Below are positions 17,158 to 25,038 of a stretch of 64,000 bases of DNA, piece after piece. The notes beneath the pieces were generated by a model that was not told where the DNA came from, did no database searches, and saw nothing but the letters and a program-made list of their open reading frames with translations. The number at the start of each line of letters is the position of its first letter. The first letter of the stretch is position 1. The DNA is from Emticicia fluvialis (GTDB lineage Bacteria > Bacteroidota > Bacteroidia > Cytophagales > Spirosomataceae): assembly GCF_024793945.1 (NCBI RefSeq), contig NZ_JANUSD010000015.1, forward strand, positions 95,115-159,114, written 5' to 3'. The translations under genes were made by a program, and so were the position numbers.

Positions 17158-17373
17158 ATGAAATTTATAACCAATATAAGGAATCCGGATGAATTGCAGA
17201 GCCTGAGCGATGAGCTGAAAAAAGTGGGGGTATCTTCATTCAGAATTGATTTCGGCGCTCATCATATTCTTACCATCAATAATGAAGCGGTAAAAGAAGA
17301 CGAAATAGAATGCGCCCTAAGAAAAGCCGGATGCAAATGCGTTTGCTTTAAGAAATGTAATTATAAAGCTTAA
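17158..17373 (+). CDS. Cys-rich small protein in the iron uptake operon, 71 residues
   Basis: A small soluble protein. An N-terminal 'MKFITNIRNPDELQSLSDEL' and 'GVSSFRIDFGAHHILTINNE' suggest a beta-alpha-beta fold reminiscent of heavy-metal-associated domains, but the usual CxxC loop is missing. Instead, five Cys cluster at the C-terminus ('IECALRKAGCKCVCFKKCNY'), a likely metal- or Fe-S-binding tail. It is 34 bases downstream of the DUF4198 gene and last in the operon. I do not recognise a named family; an iron storage, delivery or sensing role is inferred from context only. Confidence 0.65.
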   Translation: MKFITNIRNPDELQSLSDELKKVGVSSFRIDFGAHHILTINNEAVKEDEIECALRKAGCKCVCFKKCNYKA

Positions 17374-17559
17374 ATAACAAAGTGACTGGTTGATTTTAAT
17401 CATGAATTATCAATGATGTAATGGCGGGTCATTTCATAGACAAACCAATTAATCAAACTGTAATTAATTCAATCGCTTTTGCATAGGTCTGGCAAAACGC
17501 AAATAGGAAGTAAAAATCCATTTTTTAACTATAAATCAACTATTTTAATTTAAACAGAT

Positions 17560-18477
17560 ATGAAAAAAACATTCATGTTGTTATTGGCAGGATTTGGCGC
17601 ATTTGCCCAGAAATCGGCCGACATAGCGGCTATCAAAGCACAATGCGGATGCCATGAAGTGAAATTTGATTACGCAGAGACTTTCAGCCCCAATAAAGAG
17701 TACAAGCTAAGCAGCCAGTACCATGCGAAAGGAACCGAATATGTATTTGTGGTGGAAGAGTCAAAAGATAAGATTGTTATCCAACACTTACTGGCAATAG
17801 GCGACACCATGGTGGTGAAACACTGGCGAGAAGACTGGACCTACGAAGACCCAACCTTATTCAGTTTTTATAAAGAAAGCACCTGGAAATACACGCCACT
17901 TGAAAAAAACACGGTAAAGAAAGGCTGGTCGCAGAAAGTATATGAAGTAGAAGATGGCCCACGTTATGAGGGTTTCGCACAATGGTCGCACATAAACGGC
18001 AAACACCTTTGGGAAAGCAAAGTTGATGCGCCGCTCCCACGTCGCGAGTACACCAAAAGAAAGGATTACAACGTTCTGAAAAGAGGTAACCGTATTTATG
18101 TTACAGATTACGGCTATCTGCACGAACAGGATAACGATAAAGTACTAAGAAAAGATGGCAAAGACCTGGTTTTAGTACAGGAAAAAGGTTTGAACGACTA
18201 CCGTCGACTGGCTGATGATAAAGCCTGCGAAGTAACTAAAAAATGGTGGGCTGAACATGGCGCTTTCTGGGCTGATGTTCGTGCAGAATGGCAGGGAGTT
18301 TTCGACCAACACAAAACTTTTACATTGAAACAATTTGTAAGAAGTAAAATGTTAAGCGAGCATCTGGAAGCCATTGAAAAAGAAAAGAATGATTCAGCAA
18401 CAAACCGCAAAAAGATTAAAGATGTCTTAACCCAATTTGTAACTTATAATACAGACGAAGTAATTGGCAAAAACTAA
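17560..18477 (+). CDS. DUF6607 family secreted protein
   Basis: A 305-residue protein with signal peptide 'MKKTFMLLLAGFGAFAQ' and a mature part beginning 'KSADIAAIKAQCGCHEVKF', with a conserved CGC motif. The 'ETFSPNKEYKLSSQYHAKGTEY' and 'HWREDWTYEDPTLFSFY' blocks match DUF6607, a Bacteroidota family that I know to occur next to TonB receptors of iron or haem uptake. It follows the iron operon after 186 bases with no clear terminator between, so it may be co-regulated. Function is unknown. Confidence 0.8.
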   Translation: MKKTFMLLLAGFGAFAQKSADIAAIKAQCGCHEVKFDYAETFSPNKEYKLSSQYHAKGTEYVFVVEESKDKIVIQHLLAIGDTMVVKHWREDWTYEDPTLFSFYKESTWKYTPLEKNTVKKGWSQKVYEVEDGPRYEGFAQWSHINGKHLWESKVDAPLPRREYTKRKDYNVLKRGNRIYVTDYGYLHEQDNDKVLRKDGKDLVLVQEKGLNDYRRLADDKACEVTKKWWAEHGAFWADVRAEWQGVFDQHKTFTLKQFVRSKMLSEHLEAIEKEKNDSATNRKKIKDVLTQFVTYNTDEVIGKN

Positions 18478-18522
18478 GCCCTTGAACAGATTACCGCTGT
18501 CTGTGATTTTTGAATTGATAAA

Positions 18523-18555
18523 GTCCCGTAAGGCGAGAGCTTTGCGGGATTTTTG
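18523..18555 (+). terminator. Terminator after the DUF6607 gene
   Basis: Imperfect stem TCCCGTAA / TTTGCGGGA around GGCGAGAGC, followed by ATTTTTG. Confidence 0.7.
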
Positions 18556-18589
18556 TTTTATACAATGTGCCAATTAACGAATCTGGTAG

Positions 18590-18608
18590 AGACGTAATGC
18601 TTGCGTCT
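18590..18608. repeat. Palindromic intergenic repeat, AGACG...CGTCT (degenerate copy)
   Basis: Same family as the copy at 18674-18696 and similar in design to those near 24.1-24.2 kb: GAG-flanked arms around a TGCAAT-like centre. The arms here are only 5 bp. Confidence 0.5.
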
Positions 18609-18673
18609 TATCTTAGAATTTGATTTGCAAAGCATAGTTTTACATACCTGGTTCACCTAATATATATGCCATC

Positions 18674-18696
18674 AGAGACGCATGCAATGCGTCTCT
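18674..18696. repeat. Palindromic intergenic repeat with perfect 10-bp arms
   Basis: AGAGACGCAT / ATGCGTCTCT around GCA, embedded in ...ctctacta. Without a T-tract it is unlikely to be a simple terminator. Confidence 0.65.
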
Positions 18697-18711
18697 ACTA
18701 ATTATAAAAAA

Positions 18712-18741
18712 GAAGCCCCATTGAGCAATCAACGGGGCTTT
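18712..18741 (-). terminator. Terminator after hppA
   Basis: Stem AAGCCCC / GGGGCTT around ATTGAGCAATCAAC; read on the minus strand it is followed by a TCTTTTTTAT run. Confidence 0.75.
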
Positions 18742-18776
18742 AAAATAGCTTATTTTAAGCCTGAAAAGGCTCTAAA

Positions 18777-21023
18777 TTATTTCAATGAAGCAACGGCTTC
18801 TGCTTTAGCTACATCCGCCTTTGAAGGGGCTGAAACAGCTTTTACAACCGGAGCTTTCTCAGGAACACCAGCATGTTTGGCCGGCACTGCAATGTATGGA
18901 GCAATTACCAACGATACGATTGACATCAATTTAATAAGGATGTTCATAGATGGGCCTGAGGTATCTTTGAAAGGGTCACCCACGGTGTCACCGGTTACAG
19001 AAGCCTTGTGTGGCTCCGATTTTTTGTAGTAGGTTTCACCGTCAATAACCACTCCTTTTTCGAACGATTTCTTGGCGTTGTCCCATGCACCACCGGCGTT
19101 AGACTGGAACATACCCATTAAAACACCCGATACCGTTACACCAGCCAGCAAACCACCCAGAATTTCGGGCGATGAAGTGTCTGGAAAAACATCTTTGAAT
19201 CCGAAGCCCACTAAAACCGGCACTATAAGAGCGATGGCGCCCGGTAGAATCATTTGTTTGATTGATGCTTGTGTAGAAATTGCGACACATTTTTCGTACT
19301 CAGGTTCTGCTTTGTATTCCATAATTCCGGGGATTTCACGGAACTGACGGCGAACCTCATTAACCATTTCCATGGCGGCCTTACCCACCGCAGAAATACA
19401 AAGGGCACTAAAAATAAAAGGAATCATACCGCCTATAAACAAGCCGGCTAATACCGGGGCTTTGTAAATATCAATGGCGTCAATTCCGGCAATACCTACA
19501 AAGGCAGCAAACAATGCCAATGATGTAAGCGCTGCTGAGGCAATGGCAAAGCCTTTTCCGGTAGCTGCTGTGGTGTTACCAACGGCATCGAGGTTGTCGG
19601 TGCGTTCGCGTACTTCCGGAGGCAACTGAGACATCTCAGCAATACCACCGGCGTTATCGGCAATAGGGCCGAAAGCATCAATCGCTAATTGCATGGCTGT
19701 TGTGGCCATCATACCGGCTGCGGCAATAGATACGCCATAAAGGCCGGCAAAATGATAAGAGAAAATGATACCGGCTGCCAGAACGATGATGGGTAATACG
19801 GTTGATTCCATACCCACAGCCAAACCGCCAATAATATTAGTAGCATGGCCTGTACCTGATTTCTGAACGATAGACATTACCGGGCGTTTACCCATAGCCG
19901 TGTAATACTCGGTGATAACAGACATTAAAGCACCTACTACCAAACCAACCACAATAGCCCAGAAGACACCCATGGCCGTAAACTCATGACCGCGAAGGTT
20001 CAGGCTGGCAGGTAAAATATTGGTTACCAGAAAATAAGAAGCTATCAGCGTAATGATAATAGACGCCCAGTTGCCCAGGTTAAGTGCGTTCTGTACTGAA
20101 GATTGATCGTTTTTGATACGCACAAAGAAAGTTGAAACCAATGATGCCAACAAACCAACACCGGCAATCAGCATGGGTAGTAAAACAGGTGAGAACCCAC
20201 CATAATTATCGGTAACGTTAATTTCCTGCCCTAAAACCATTGTAGCCAAAATAGTAGCCACATAAGAACCAAAAAGGTCGGCGCCCATACCGGCAACGTC
20301 ACCCACGTTATCACCCACGTTGTCGGCAATAGTGGCCGGGTTACGCACATCATCTTCAGGGATACCCGCTTCAACTTTACCTACAAGGTCAGCGCCAACG
20401 TCGGCAGCTTTGGTATATATACCGCCACCCACTCGGGCAAACAAAGCAATAGATTCGGCACCAAGCGAGAAACCTGCCAGTACTTCAATGGCGGTTTTCA
20501 TACCGATAGAAGTCAGGTCTTCTCCTTGAGCAAAAATGTTGTAAAACACAATGAATAGTCCGCCCAGACCTAAAACGGCAAGCCCGGCAACACCCATACC
20601 CATTACTGAACCTCCGGTGAACGATACCTGCAGTGCTTTAGCCAGCGAAGTACGGGCTGCCTGAGCAGTGCGAACATTAGCTTTGGTGGCAATTTTCATA
20701 CCTATATAACCGGCGGTGGCAGAAAAAATAGCTCCGATTAAGAATGCAACAGCAATGATAGGTGAGGAATGAATAGGGGATTCGGCAGTGCCTTTGTTTG
20801 TGCCCAACCAAGCCAGAATAATGGCCGTAGGAATGGCAAAATATGCCAAGATTTTCCATTCTGCTTTTAAGAATGCAATGGCTCCGTCGGCAATGTAGCC
20901 TGAAAGCTTCTGCATGTTGGCATCTCCGGCAGGTTGGTTAGAAACCCAACTGAATCGCCAAGCAGTGTAAAGTAATCCGATTATTCCGAAAGCCGGAACA
21001 AGGTAGACAATCTGTGAATCCAT
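18777..21023 (-). CDS. hppA: Membrane-bound ion-pumping pyrophosphatase
   Basis: A 748-residue polytopic pump (about 16 helices) that couples pyrophosphate hydrolysis to H+ or Na+ export. The substrate loop 'DVGADLVGKVEAGIPEDD' (about residue 207) and the Asn/Asp-rich 'NPATIADNVGDNVGDVAGMG' are complete; the second conserved loop is 'IADNAGGIAEM'. At the cation switch the sequence reads 'GNTTAATGKGFA' (about 484), with Ala where K+-independent enzymes have Lys, so a K+-dependent enzyme is expected. H+ versus Na+ specificity cannot be decided by eye. A long C-terminal Ala/Lys-rich tail ends the protein. It is monocistronic with its own promoter and terminator. Confidence 0.96.
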   Translation of the reverse strand: MDSQIVYLVPAFGIIGLLYTAWRFSWVSNQPAGDANMQKLSGYIADGAIAFLKAEWKILAYFAIPTAIILAWLGTNKGTAESPIHSSPIIAVAFLIGAIFSATAGYIGMKIATKANVRTAQAARTSLAKALQVSFTGGSVMGMGVAGLAVLGLGGLFIVFYNIFAQGEDLTSIGMKTAIEVLAGFSLGAESIALFARVGGGIYTKAADVGADLVGKVEAGIPEDDVRNPATIADNVGDNVGDVAGMGADLFGSYVATILATMVLGQEINVTDNYGGFSPVLLPMLIAGVGLLASLVSTFFVRIKNDQSSVQNALNLGNWASIIITLIASYFLVTNILPASLNLRGHEFTAMGVFWAIVVGLVVGALMSVITEYYTAMGKRPVMSIVQKSGTGHATNIIGGLAVGMESTVLPIIVLAAGIIFSYHFAGLYGVSIAAAGMMATTAMQLAIDAFGPIADNAGGIAEMSQLPPEVRERTDNLDAVGNTTAATGKGFAIASAALTSLALFAAFVGIAGIDAIDIYKAPVLAGLFIGGMIPFIFSALCISAVGKAAMEMVNEVRRQFREIPGIMEYKAEPEYEKCVAISTQASIKQMILPGAIALIVPVLVGFGFKDVFPDTSSPEILGGLLAGVTVSGVLMGMFQSNAGGAWDNAKKSFEKGVVIDGETYYKKSEPHKASVTGDTVGDPFKDTSGPSMNILIKLMSIVSLVIAPYIAVPAKHAGVPEKAPVVKAVSAPSKADVAKAEAVASLK

Positions 21024-21559
21024 AAATGAATTATTTTGAGTTTAGTAAGTATTATTTTAAGAATGTCTACAAATTTACAATAAGAACTTGAATTAGAAAA
21101 CGCACGATTTTGAAAAAATGACCGATTTTTTGCAAGTTATTGATGGTCAGTATTTTGAATGTGGATAAATTCCGTATCGTGTGGTCTGTTTGTTACTAAA
21201 GGAAGTTTTTTTTGCATTTTACTATGCTTTTTGAAAGTAAAATACCTTATAAATAACCCGTTTTTTCAGAGGCTGACAATTCGTCATATTTTTTGGTTGG
21301 AGATGTAAGAAAAATTGCTTGTAATGCGGCCGAATGGAGCGCAAAGATGATTTGAATTTTGCCTTTATAAAACAAAATGACTATTTATAACAGGTTTGTT
21401 TTTAGTGATTTGATTTTTGATGAAGTTCAATTCCTAAATTAATTTCGGTAAACAAAAATCTTTATTAACTTTCTGACCAGATTCATACGGCTTATATTCC
21501 AACCTTTTTATTAGTTCTGTTTTTCCATCTTAACCTGATTTTTATAATATCTAACTACA
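21024..21559. other. Intergenic region between divergent hppA and PIG-L genes
   Basis: 536 AT-rich bases. They contain the hppA -7 element (TAAATTTG, minus strand, 21070-21077) and an 8-bp-arm inverted repeat ATTTTACT/AGTAAAAT at 21216-21243. No reading frame with coding character was found. Confidence 0.6.
21070..21077 (-). promoter_or_regulatory. -7 element of hppA (TAAATTTG)
   Basis: Exact TAnnTTTG on the minus strand, 47 bases before the hppA ATG; no clear TTG was seen at the -33 distance. Confidence 0.45.
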
Positions 21560-24031
21560 ATGAAGAAAACCCTAATTTACTTTTTTACACTTTTTACAAT
21601 GATTAGTTTCGGTCAAACGAAACAATTGAGTACCGGTGAAATCATCCAAGCCATGAAAAGGCTCAATGTAGTGGGCAATGTATTGTACGTGGCTGCACAT
21701 CCGGACGATGAAAACACACTTTTTATTACCTGGCTTTCAAAAGAGAAAATGGTGCGCGCTGGCTATATTGCCATGACCCGTGGCGATGGCGGACAAAACC
21801 TGATAGGCTCGGAGCAGGGAGAATACGTAGGTTATCTGCGTACTCATGAGCTGCTGGGCGCCAGAAGTGTTGACGGCGGCGAGCAGTATTTTACCCGTGC
21901 CAATGATTTTGGCTTTACTAAAACTACCGATGAAGCCCTAAAAACATGGGGCAAAGAACAGATTCTGGCAGATTTGGTTTGGAGAATCAGAAATTTTCAG
22001 CCTGATGTAATGGTAAATCGTTTTCCGCCAGACCCCCGTGCCGGGCATGGGCATCACTCGGCATCAGCCGTGTTATCAGAAGAAGCCTATAAAGCGGCTG
22101 CTGACCCGGCGCGATTCCCTGAACAACTGACTTATGTGAAACCCTGGCAGGTAAAGCGGGTGGTTTGGAACTCGTTCTCGCCCAATTTCCAGAACAACAC
22201 ACCCGAAGAAGGCAATTTTATAAAAATAGAGCTGGGTAATTATAATGCATTACTGGGTAAATCATACACTGAAATTGCTGCCGAAGCACGCAGTATGCAC
22301 AAAAGCCAGGGATTTGGTTCTGCAAGAACCCGTGGTGAGCGTGCAGACTATGCTTTGCATAAAGTAGGAGAACCCGCACAGAAAGATTTGTTTGATGGCA
22401 TAGACATGACCTGGAAACGTGTAAAAGGCGGCGAAAAAGTGGAAGGTATGGTTAATCAGATGCTTGCTGATTTTAAAGCTGAAAACCCGTCGGCATCTGT
22501 TCCTGCTCTGATAAACATTTACAATGCCATAGACGGGCTTGAAGTTAATGTCTGGACCACCTACAAAAAAAATGAAGTAAAGGATTTGATTCTAGCTTGC
22601 AGCGGACTTTGGTTTGAGGCGAATCCGGTTGATTATTCAGTAGCGGGTGGTGATAAAATCAAGGTGAATCTGAGTGTTATATCACGCTCTGATGTAAACA
22701 TTACCTTAGATAAGGTGAGCTTTAAAGGTACCGGAAAAGATTCAACCATGAATCTGAAACTGGTTTATAATAAGCCGGTTAATCAGTACTTTGATTTGAC
22801 GATTCCGGCAAGCACACCAATAACACAGCCATATTGGTTAATGGAAGAAAAAGAAAAAGGTTTTTATAAGGTAAAAGACCAGCTATTGAGGGGCCTGCCT
22901 ATTAAACCTGCTGATTTGGTTTGTGATTATACCTTTACCATTAATGGTAAGGCATTTAATTTTCAGACACCTCTTACCTATAAGTTTGTTGAACCGTCTA
23001 TCGGTGAAATTTATCGATACTTTGAGGTTCGTCCGGAAGTAATGGCCACAATAGACGAAAAGGTGTATGCCTTTGCTGATAACCAGCCTAAAGATGTTAA
23101 AGTAACCGTAAAAGCCGGTAAAAAGGGTGTGTCAGGCAGTGTGTCGCTGGTAGCACCGGCGGGCTGGAGAATTGAACCTGCGGCCATTAATTTTGAATTG
23201 AAAGATAAGTATGAAGAAAAGATAGTGAGCTTTAAGGTTTACCCGTCTGCCATGGCATCAGATGTGAGCCTAAAAGCAGTGGTAAAAACCGCCAGCGGTA
23301 CTTATAACCGCGGAATTGCTACCATAGATTACAAGCATATACCTGCGCTTACTTTGTATCCGGTTTCTGAGGCAAAGGCCATCAGAATTGATTTAAAGAA
23401 AAAAGGAACAAAAATTGGATACATTGCCGGTGCCGGTGATGAAGTGCCTGCGGCTTTGGCACAAATTGGATATCAGGTAACGATGCTTACCCCGGTTGAA
23501 TTGGGTAAGGATTTATCTGCCTATGATGCCATCATTGTTGGGGTACGTGCCTATAATACAGAAGAGCATCTGAAGTATTTTCAGGATAAACTAATGGATT
23601 ATGTAAAAAATGGCGGTAATGTGGTTACGCAATACCAAACCAATGCCTTCTACGGGGTATCTAAAGTAAAAGAAATGGGGCCATACAATTTCGGTATCGG
23701 TCGCGGACGAGTAACAGATGAAACAGCAGAGGTAACCTTCCTGAAACCTGCACACCCTTTGTTGAATACCCCTAATAAAATAACAGCAAAAGATTTTGAT
23801 GGCTGGATTCAGGAAAGAGGATTATACTTTGCCGATAAATGGGCAAAGGAATATGAAACTATCTTTACAATGCATGATGCAGGCGAAAGAGAAGAGGAAG
23901 GAAGCGTGCTATATGCCAGATATGGAAAGGGTAATTTTGTATTTACAGGTTTGTCGTTTTTCAGAGAGTTACCAGCAGGCGTACCCGGGGCATATAGGTT
24001 GTTTGCCAATATGATTTCGGTAGGCAAATGA
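21560..24031 (+). CDS. PIG-L family deacetylase with C-terminal glutamine-amidotransferase-like domain
   Basis: An 823-residue secreted protein (signal peptide 'MKKTLIYFFTLFTMISFGQ'). The N-terminal LmbE/PIG-L domain (about 35-260) has the Zn/active-site motif 'VAAHPDDENTLF' and the second His cluster 'RAGHGHHSASAVL'. A central beta-sandwich region follows (about 360-600, including an NEW3-like 'VKVTVKAGKKGVSGSVSLVA'). The C-terminal 200 residues ('GDEVPAALAQIGYQVTMLTP', 'DAIIVGVRAYNTEE', 'GGNVVTQYQTN') resemble a class I glutamine amidotransferase-like fold without an evident Cys nucleophile. It likely removes N-acetyl groups from amino sugars in the periplasm. A terminator follows. Confidence 0.88.
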   Translation: MKKTLIYFFTLFTMISFGQTKQLSTGEIIQAMKRLNVVGNVLYVAAHPDDENTLFITWLSKEKMVRAGYIAMTRGDGGQNLIGSEQGEYVGYLRTHELLGARSVDGGEQYFTRANDFGFTKTTDEALKTWGKEQILADLVWRIRNFQPDVMVNRFPPDPRAGHGHHSASAVLSEEAYKAAADPARFPEQLTYVKPWQVKRVVWNSFSPNFQNNTPEEGNFIKIELGNYNALLGKSYTEIAAEARSMHKSQGFGSARTRGERADYALHKVGEPAQKDLFDGIDMTWKRVKGGEKVEGMVNQMLADFKAENPSASVPALINIYNAIDGLEVNVWTTYKKNEVKDLILACSGLWFEANPVDYSVAGGDKIKVNLSVISRSDVNITLDKVSFKGTGKDSTMNLKLVYNKPVNQYFDLTIPASTPITQPYWLMEEKEKGFYKVKDQLLRGLPIKPADLVCDYTFTINGKAFNFQTPLTYKFVEPSIGEIYRYFEVRPEVMATIDEKVYAFADNQPKDVKVTVKAGKKGVSGSVSLVAPAGWRIEPAAINFELKDKYEEKIVSFKVYPSAMASDVSLKAVVKTASGTYNRGIATIDYKHIPALTLYPVSEAKAIRIDLKKKGTKIGYIAGAGDEVPAALAQIGYQVTMLTPVELGKDLSAYDAIIVGVRAYNTEEHLKYFQDKLMDYVKNGGNVVTQYQTNAFYGVSKVKEMGPYNFGIGRGRVTDETAEVTFLKPAHPLLNTPNKITAKDFDGWIQERGLYFADKWAKEYETIFTMHDAGEREEEGSVLYARYGKGNFVFTGLSFFRELPAGVPGAYRLFANMISVGK

Positions 24032-24056
24032 AATTCTTCCAATAAGTCTAAATAAA

Positions 24057-24089
24057 AATAGGAGCGGGTTGCCTGCTCCTATTTTTTTA
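24057..24089 (+). terminator. Terminator after the PIG-L gene
   Basis: Stem AATAGGAGC / GCTCCTATT around GGGTTGCCT, then T7. Confidence 0.85.
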
Positions 24090-24097
24090 TAATTGTA

Positions 24098-24119
24098 GAG
24101 CCGAATTGCAATGCGGCTC
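24098..24119. repeat. 22-bp palindromic repeat GAGCCG...CGGCTC
   Basis: Arms GAGCCGaATTG / CAATgCGGCTC with one mismatched pair. A second, perfect copy is at 24197-24216; together they resemble the 18.6 kb copies with 'AGCC' in place of 'AGAC'. Confidence 0.6.
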
Positions 24120-24196
24120 CTGTTGCAGAATTTGTGTTTTCTATTGTTAATAGTATTTATCCAAATAATCATTTAATGAACTAAACGTGCCCGTGA

Positions 24197-24216
24197 AGCC
24201 GCATTGCAATGCGGCT
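24197..24216. repeat. 20-bp perfect palindrome AGCCGCATTGCAATGCGGCT
   Basis: A perfect inverted repeat, followed by CTACC just as the 18.67 kb copy is followed by CTACT. Confidence 0.65.
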
Positions 24217-24278
24217 CTACCAAAATCCAGTTTAATTTTGAAAAATTAAAAACCTTATATAAGTTATTATATCTAAAG

Positions 24279-25015
24279 CCCTGTAGGGGCGATATATCAG
24301 TAGAAGTAGAATTCGTTCCAAACTGAGAGTCCCCTCAGGGACGATATATTCTTATATCATCTCCGATGGGATTCTTGTAAAATCAAGGCGTTGTTTTTTA
24401 ATTTTGGTATTAATATATTATGTTCTGAAACGTCAATATAAATAGAGTGCCGTTAAATAACTTCTTCTGAATTCTCTTGATTTACATGTTAAATACTCTC
24501 AATTTAATAATGCCAAAGAAATTTTGTAAAAAATTCAAACACAACTGAATTATGAAAACTATCTCATTAATACTTGTCTTCTTTGTACTTTGTTTACAAG
24601 GGTGTAAAAAGGAGAATCCTGAATCATCTACTTTAGAGAAATGCGAGATTTCAAAAAAGGAAGGTTGGTTCGTTGAATATGAAATAAAAGAAGTAACCGG
24701 AACGATTTTGAAGAATCCATCTTCTACTAATCCGCAATCATTTCTTATTGAATTGGATTATAAGTATCCCACAATAGTCATTCCTTGCAACTTGCCTTCA
24801 GGTTTTGAGACGCCTAATACCAAAGTAATTGTGTCAGGAAAAATTTATAATCATCCTTTGATTGATTTTCAATATTTTCCTATGGAGCTAACGTTCATTA
24901 AGCTTATTAAATAAAGAGAGTCCCGTCAGGGACGATATATTAATATACCGTCCCTGACGGGACTCAACACTAAATTTACTTCTGATTTTCTACTGATATA
25001 TCATCCCTATTGGGA
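24279..25015. repeat. Inverted GATATAT-type repeats bracketing a lipoprotein gene
   Basis: Left cluster: CGATATATCAGTAGAAG at 24291-24307, then GAGTCCCCTCAGGGACGATA at 24328 and onward. Right cluster: a 48-bp near-perfect inverted repeat at 24918-24965 built from two GAGTCCCGTCAGGGACG units, then TTCTACTGATATATC at 24988-25002, which is the reverse complement of the left outer unit. The arrangement brackets the lipoprotein gene at 24552-24914. Confidence 0.65.
24552..24914 (+). CDS. Small lipoprotein of unknown function
   Basis: A 120-residue lipoprotein: signal 'MKTISLILVFFVLCLQGCKK' with a lipobox (L-Q-G-C) and Cys at about residue 18. The mature part is beta-rich with two further Cys ('LEKCEISKK', 'VIPCNLPSGFE') that could form a disulfide. 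The family is not recognised. It sits alone between two clusters of palindromic repeats, without operon partners, which suggests cargo or a chance insertion point of the repeats. Confidence 0.65.
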   Translation: MKTISLILVFFVLCLQGCKKENPESSTLEKCEISKKEGWFVEYEIKEVTGTILKNPSSTNPQSFLIELDYKYPTIVIPCNLPSGFETPNTKVIVSGKIYNHPLIDFQYFPMELTFIKLIK

Positions 25016-25038
25016 TTATTAGTTTAAAATCAATATTC

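Larger units (their letters stand above)
18478..18776. other. Intergenic region with terminators and two palindromic repeats
   Basis: Between convergent DUF6607 and hppA genes. It holds the DUF6607 terminator (18523-18555), two short palindromic repeats (18590-18608 and 18674-18696) and the hppA terminator (18712-18741). No gene is seen. Confidence 0.7.

Noticed and set aside
24098..24216. CRISPR array from repeated GC-rich palindromes
   Set aside because: Only two copies, 99 bp apart, without regular spacers or cas genes.
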